From assembly GCA_028714055.1 (NCBI GenBank), contig JAQTNB010000042.1:1-8252 (forward strand): 8,252 bases of DNA, given 5' to 3'. Both the position numbers and the translations under genes were made by a program. This stretch comes from Candidatus Omnitrophota bacterium (GTDB taxonomy: Bacteria > Omnitrophota > Gorgyraeia > Gygaellales > Profunditerraquicolaceae). The notes below the pieces were generated by a model. The model had not been told where the DNA came from. It did not search any database and saw only the letters and a program-made list of their open reading frames with translations. Below, in pieces: positions 5,179 through 8,252 of the stretch. How positions within the stretch are numbered: position 1 is the first letter of the stretch; each line of letters opens with the position of its first letter.

Positions 5179-6447
5179 TTACAGGAAAATCGTGTCTTTT
5201 CTGGCGCAACCCACGGAGATAATGGACATTTTGGTGCCTAAAAGGTCCTGCAGCCGGGAGATGTATGAGCGCGCGTTTGCGGGAAGCCCGTTGAACTTAG
5301 CCACCCCTGCCACCGCCCCCCGCCAGCCGGGGACTTCCTTATATACGGGGACCGCGCCGTTGATCACGGATGCGTCATGAGGGAATTCCCTGAAGACCTT
5401 TCCTTTATATTTATAGGCAACGCAGATCTTGATGGATTTAAGCCCGTCCAGGATGTCAAGTTTCATGACCGCCAGGTCCGTTATGCCGTTGATCATCACC
5501 GCTTCCCTGACCATGACGCTGTCAAACCACCCGCACCTGCGCGGCCGGCCGGTGGTGGCGCCGAACTCCGAGCCCTTATCCCGCATGAACGTACCGAAGC
5601 GCGCCGGGAATTCCGTGGGAAAAGGCCCTTCTCCGACGCGGGTGGTGTATGCCTTGGCAACGCCGATCACCTTATCGATCTTGTCGGGCGAGACGCCGGT
5701 GCCGACGGCAGCCCCTCCCGATACCGTTGACGAGGAAGTGACAAAAGGATAAGTGCCGAAATCAATGTCCAGAAACGTCCCTTGCGCGCCTTCAAAAAGT
5801 ATGTCCTTCCCGCGGTTTACCGCCTCATCGAGCAGAAGCGCGGTATTACAGACGTAGCCTGAAAGCTTTGCGGCATACCCCATGTATTGGCGGTAGATCT
5901 TGTTAAAATCAAAACCCGGATGGCCGTATACCTTCCTAAAGATTTCGTTCTTCTCCCGGAGGTTGTCCTTAAGTTTATCGGCAAAGACGCGGGAATTCAG
6001 AAGGTCCACCATCCTGATCCCGCAGCGGTTGATCTTATCGGCATAGCAGGGGCCTATCCCGCGGTTTGTCGTGCCGATCTTATGCGTCCGCTTCATCTCG
6101 CGCAGCTGGTCAAGTATCCTATGATACGGCAGGATCAGGTGCGCAAGGTCCGATATCTTAAGGCGGCGGGCGGGCCTGATCCCGGCACGCTCGAGCCCCG
6201 CGATCTCCTGTAAGAGAACCTCGGGATCGACGACCACGCCGTTGCCGATACAGCAGACCTTGCCTTTGTGCAGGATGCCGGAGGGGATCAAATGAAAAAT
6301 GTATTCGGCGCCGTCGACCACCACGGTGTGTCCGGCGTTATTGCCTCCCTGGTAGCGCACCACGACATCGACCTTCTCGGACAGGATGTCGATCACCTTA
6401 CCCTTGCCTTCGTCTCCCCATTGTGTCCCTACGATCACGATATTCAT
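5179..6447 (-). CDS. purA: Adenylosuccinate synthase, 422 aa
   Basis: PurA joins IMP and aspartate using GTP to form adenylosuccinate, the first committed step to AMP, in the cytosol. The signature start GTQWGDEGKGK (7-17) contains the GTP-binding loop and the catalytic Asp (D12). GGNNAGHTVV (34-43) supplies the catalytic His (H40). GTTNRGIGPCYADK (125-138) is the IMP-binding stretch. ILFEGAQGTFLDIDFGTYPFVTSSSTVSGGAAVGTG is fully conserved, as are TRVGEGPFPTE and GATTGRPRRCGWFD. The end, SIISVGCARKDTIFL, corresponds to the usual C-terminus (about 420-430 residues in most bacteria), so the gene is complete. The ATG at 6447 lies 13 bases after the upstream stop, with only a weak GGA before it, suggesting translation coupled to the preceding gene. 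Nothing is missing from the active site. Confidence 0.98.
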   Translation of the reverse strand: MNIVIVGTQWGDEGKGKVIDILSEKVDVVVRYQGGNNAGHTVVVDGAEYIFHLIPSGILHKGKVCCIGNGVVVDPEVLLQEIAGLERAGIRPARRLKISDLAHLILPYHRILDQLREMKRTHKIGTTNRGIGPCYADKINRCGIRMVDLLNSRVFADKLKDNLREKNEIFRKVYGHPGFDFNKIYRQYMGYAAKLSGYVCNTALLLDEAVNRGKDILFEGAQGTFLDIDFGTYPFVTSSSTVSGGAAVGTGVSPDKIDKVIGVAKAYTTRVGEGPFPTEFPARFGTFMRDKGSEFGATTGRPRRCGWFDSVMVREAVMINGITDLAVMKLDILDGLKSIKICVAYKYKGKVFREFPHDASVINGAVPVYKEVPGWRGAVAGVAKFNGLPANARSYISRLQDLLGTKMSIISVGCARKDTIFL

Positions 6448-6460
6448 AAGCGTCCGTGTT

Positions 6461-7696
6461 TTACGGCTCCATGGTGAATATTTTACGCGCGATCTCCGGA
6501 TGCGCGGCGATAAACTTCAGCTCTTCATCGACCAGGGGTTTCTGGTTATGGACGTTGGCATACCTGACCAGTTCCAGTATCTGGGTCGCTTCTTTGTCGT
6601 CCTGAAACGGGACCTCAAGCTTGTCATACACGTTCCTGAAACCCTTGATGCCGGAATACTCTCCGGCGGTGATCTTGCGGCCGGTCTCGATGATCTCCGG
6701 CTCCCCGCGGCCGAGCTCCTCGTAATCGTACAACTCGTAATTGCGCCTGTCTTTCAGCGCGCCGTCGGCATGGATGCCCGATTCATGGGCAAAGGCGTTT
6801 GACCCGACACCCGGCTGGTTGATCGGGATAGGGACCCCAAAGGCATAGGAGGCATACTTGCATATCTTCCAGGATGCCTTCAGGTCGATGCGCTCATCAA
6901 GCGCATACCCCTGCATGCCGCTGCCGTATTTGATCGCCAGAACGACGGACACAAGGTCTGCGTTTCCCGCGCGTTCCCCCATCCCGTTGACGCAGGTGTT
7001 GATATAGGCGTCGAACCCCGCGTCCACCGCTCCCTTGGCGCCCGCGATGGAATTTGCCACTACCAGCCCCAGGTCGTTATGACAATGAACCTCTACCGGC
7101 ATACCCGCGCTCTCGGCAAGGGACCTGATGCGCTCGTAAATGCTGAACGGCGTATCGCACCCGAGGGTGTCGCAATAACGCAGGCGGTCCGCGCCGGCGT
7201 CCTTCGCGGCCTTGGCGAATTCGATCAGGTATTCCATGCGCGTGCGCGAGGCGTCTTCCGCGTTGACCCCGACGGACTCGGCCCCGTGTTTTCGTGCCGC
7301 CGCTACCGCATCGGCCATCTCTTTGATGATCGAGGCATGATCAAGCTTGCCTTTGAATTTGTGAGTGATCATCTGGTCGGAGGTGGAGATCGAAAGGTTG
7401 ACGTGCTTGAGCGCCGGAGTAAGCTTAAAGGAAAGTTTGACATCGTCCTGGGTGGCGCGCATCCAGCCGCCGAGGCGCATGGGAGAAAGCGCTCCCTTGG
7501 CGGCAAGCTCAAGGTTCGCGTTCAGATAGTTTGTCTCGTGCCGCGTAAAAGGAAACCCGAACTCAGACTGGAAGACCCCGAATTCGTTCAGATAGATGTT
7601 GATCATCGTCTTTTCAAGCTTGGAAAGGCAGATGCGCGACGTCTGAACGCCGTCGCGGTTGGTAACGTCGATAAGGTAGATTTTTGGTTTTGACAT
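6461..7696 (-). CDS. Homocitrate synthase / Re-citrate synthase-like DRE-TIM metallolyase, 411 aa
   Basis: This is a TIM-barrel acyltransferase of the isopropylmalate/homocitrate/citramalate synthase superfamily, which condenses acetyl-CoA with a 2-oxo acid. Visible features: the N-terminal metal and substrate motif DVTNRDGVQT (10-19; most relatives have DTTLRDGEQ), NAEDASRT (145-152), RYCDTLGCDTP (173-183), the metal-binding VEVHCHNDLG (201-210, His204 and His206), VNGMGERAGN (236-245) and HESGIHADG (304-312). The barrel resembles NifV-type homocitrate synthases. The C-terminal allosteric domain of LeuA is absent, so 2-isopropylmalate synthase is less likely. No nif or lysine genes are near. 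Re-citrate synthases of anaerobes belong to the same group, so oxaloacetate is a possible substrate. The ATG at 7696 has AGGA 8 bases upstream, inside a 12-base palindrome (7697-7708). It lies 18 bases after the thioredoxin-fold gene and 13 before purA. Confidence 0.88.
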   Translation of the reverse strand: MSKPKIYLIDVTNRDGVQTSRICLSKLEKTMINIYLNEFGVFQSEFGFPFTRHETNYLNANLELAAKGALSPMRLGGWMRATQDDVKLSFKLTPALKHVNLSISTSDQMITHKFKGKLDHASIIKEMADAVAAARKHGAESVGVNAEDASRTRMEYLIEFAKAAKDAGADRLRYCDTLGCDTPFSIYERIRSLAESAGMPVEVHCHNDLGLVVANSIAGAKGAVDAGFDAYINTCVNGMGERAGNADLVSVVLAIKYGSGMQGYALDERIDLKASWKICKYASYAFGVPIPINQPGVGSNAFAHESGIHADGALKDRRNYELYDYEELGRGEPEIIETGRKITAGEYSGIKGFRNVYDKLEVPFQDDKEATQILELVRYANVHNQKPLVDEELKFIAAHPEIARKIFTMEP

Positions 7697-7708
7697 AGGA
7701 TCGATCCT
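7697..7708. repeat. 12-base perfect palindrome covering a ribosome binding site
   Basis: AGGATCGATCCT is a perfect palindrome immediately upstream of the ATG at 7696. The AGGA half away from the ATG is the likely Shine-Dalgarno. As RNA it could form only a 4-pair stem with a TCGA loop, so an effect on translation is possible but weak. It may be chance. Confidence 0.35.
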
Positions 7709-7714
7709 TTCGGC

Positions 7715-8252
7715 CTATCTTCTCAGGACTTTACTTAACTCTTCTTTCGTCGGCACCCCCTGGGTACCGAATATTTCCTGGTTTTCTATCAGGAATGTCG
7801 GCCCGAACATGACCTCAAGCTCCCTGCCCAGGCTGATGTTTTCCCGCAGGAGCGTGCGCGCCTCTTCGCCTTTTGCGCACGCGCGCACCGGCTGAAGCTG
7901 TGAGGAGCCGAGGCAGTCTTCCCACCAGGAACTGTCCGTGTTCCCGGTCCGGCAAACCAGGTAATCGTAAAAAGCCTCGGGGTAATATTTTTGCACGCAC
8001 ACCGCGCGAAGGCATTCCTCGACTTCCGGCCTGCCGTGCGCGGCGCTGAACATCCCGCTATCCTTATCCTTGCCTTCGACGATCAGGAAATGCACCTGCG
8101 GCTTAAAGGTCCGCACCGCCTCCAGGACCTTGCCGGAATCCTTATTAAAAAGACTGATAAAAAGGTCGATCTTTCCTTTCAGTTTCTCCCGGAAGGCGAA
8201 ATACGAAAAACCGCTCACCTTGGGCTTGACGACAAAATAGTTGCCTCTTTTT
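7715..8252 (-). CDS. Thioredoxin-fold protein, C-terminal 178 residues (5' end beyond window)
   Basis: The frame stays open to the window edge. A GTG at 8218 could start a shorter protein but has no support as a start, so this is taken as a 5'-truncated gene. Visible features: KIDLFISLFNKDSGKVLEAVRTFKPQVHFLIVEGK, resembling a beta-alpha-beta unit; a cysteine-rich helical section (EECLRAVC, DYLVC, SSWWEDCLG, RACAKGEEARTLLREN); and FGPTFLIENQEIFGTQGVPTKEELSKVL, which matches the cis-proline loop and last strands of DsbA/thioredoxin-like folds. The expected N-terminal CxxC would lie outside the window. It is probably a thiol-disulfide or DsbA/GILT-like protein of the envelope, but the signal sequence cannot be seen and the exact family is not recognised. 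It is followed after 18 bases by the homocitrate synthase-like gene. Confidence 0.65.
   Translation of the reverse strand, partial: KRGNYFVVKPKVSGFSYFAFREKLKGKIDLFISLFNKDSGKVLEAVRTFKPQVHFLIVEGKDKDSGMFSAAHGRPEVEECLRAVCVQKYYPEAFYDYLVCRTGNTDSSWWEDCLGSSQLQPVRACAKGEEARTLLRENISLGRELEVMFGPTFLIENQEIFGTQGVPTKEELSKVLRR

Overview
The window is a gene-dense, entirely minus-strand stretch of a bacterial chromosome. No rRNA, tRNA, CRISPR array, insertion sequence or phage gene is visible. OmpA-type and putative lipoprotein envelope proteins indicate a Gram-negative (diderm) cell. A GH57/DUF1957 alpha-glucan branching enzyme next to a DUF4912 gene, and a homocitrate/Re-citrate synthase-like DRE-TIM enzyme, fit an uncultured anaerobic lineage such as Candidatus Omnitrophota. 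That placement is an inference from gene content and was not tested by phylogeny.

Reading in the direction of transcription (high to low coordinates), there are three blocks. (1) 8252-5179: the 3' part of a thioredoxin-fold protein, a homocitrate synthase-family enzyme, and purA (adenylosuccinate synthase), separated by only 18 and 13 bases and probably one operon. (2) 5148-3949: a compact unit with a near-consensus sigma70-type promoter (TTGACT, 17 bases, TATAGT), an OmpA-family lipoprotein, a small coiled-coil putative lipoprotein, and a strong intrinsic terminator. (3) 3943-1: a DUF4912 protein, the GH57 branching enzyme, uppS (undecaprenyl diphosphate synthase) and the start of cdsA (phosphatidate cytidylyltransferase), which runs off the left edge. 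The uppS-cdsA order is a common bacterial arrangement for lipid-carrier and phospholipid synthesis.

Two start sites need correction relative to the longest open frame. The OmpA gene starts at the ATG at 5094, because the longer frame begins with a TTG that is part of the -35 box. The DUF4912 gene starts at the ATG at 3931 behind a perfect Shine-Dalgarno, because the longer frame begins inside the terminator hairpin.

The genes are ordinary families. The points of interest are the DUF4912/GH57 pairing, a terminator that abuts the DUF4912 ribosome binding site with no obvious promoter between, strong hairpins in both gaps flanking uppS, the uncertain substrate of the homocitrate synthase-like enzyme, and the cysteine-rich thioredoxin-fold protein. 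I see no convincing undescribed multi-gene system.
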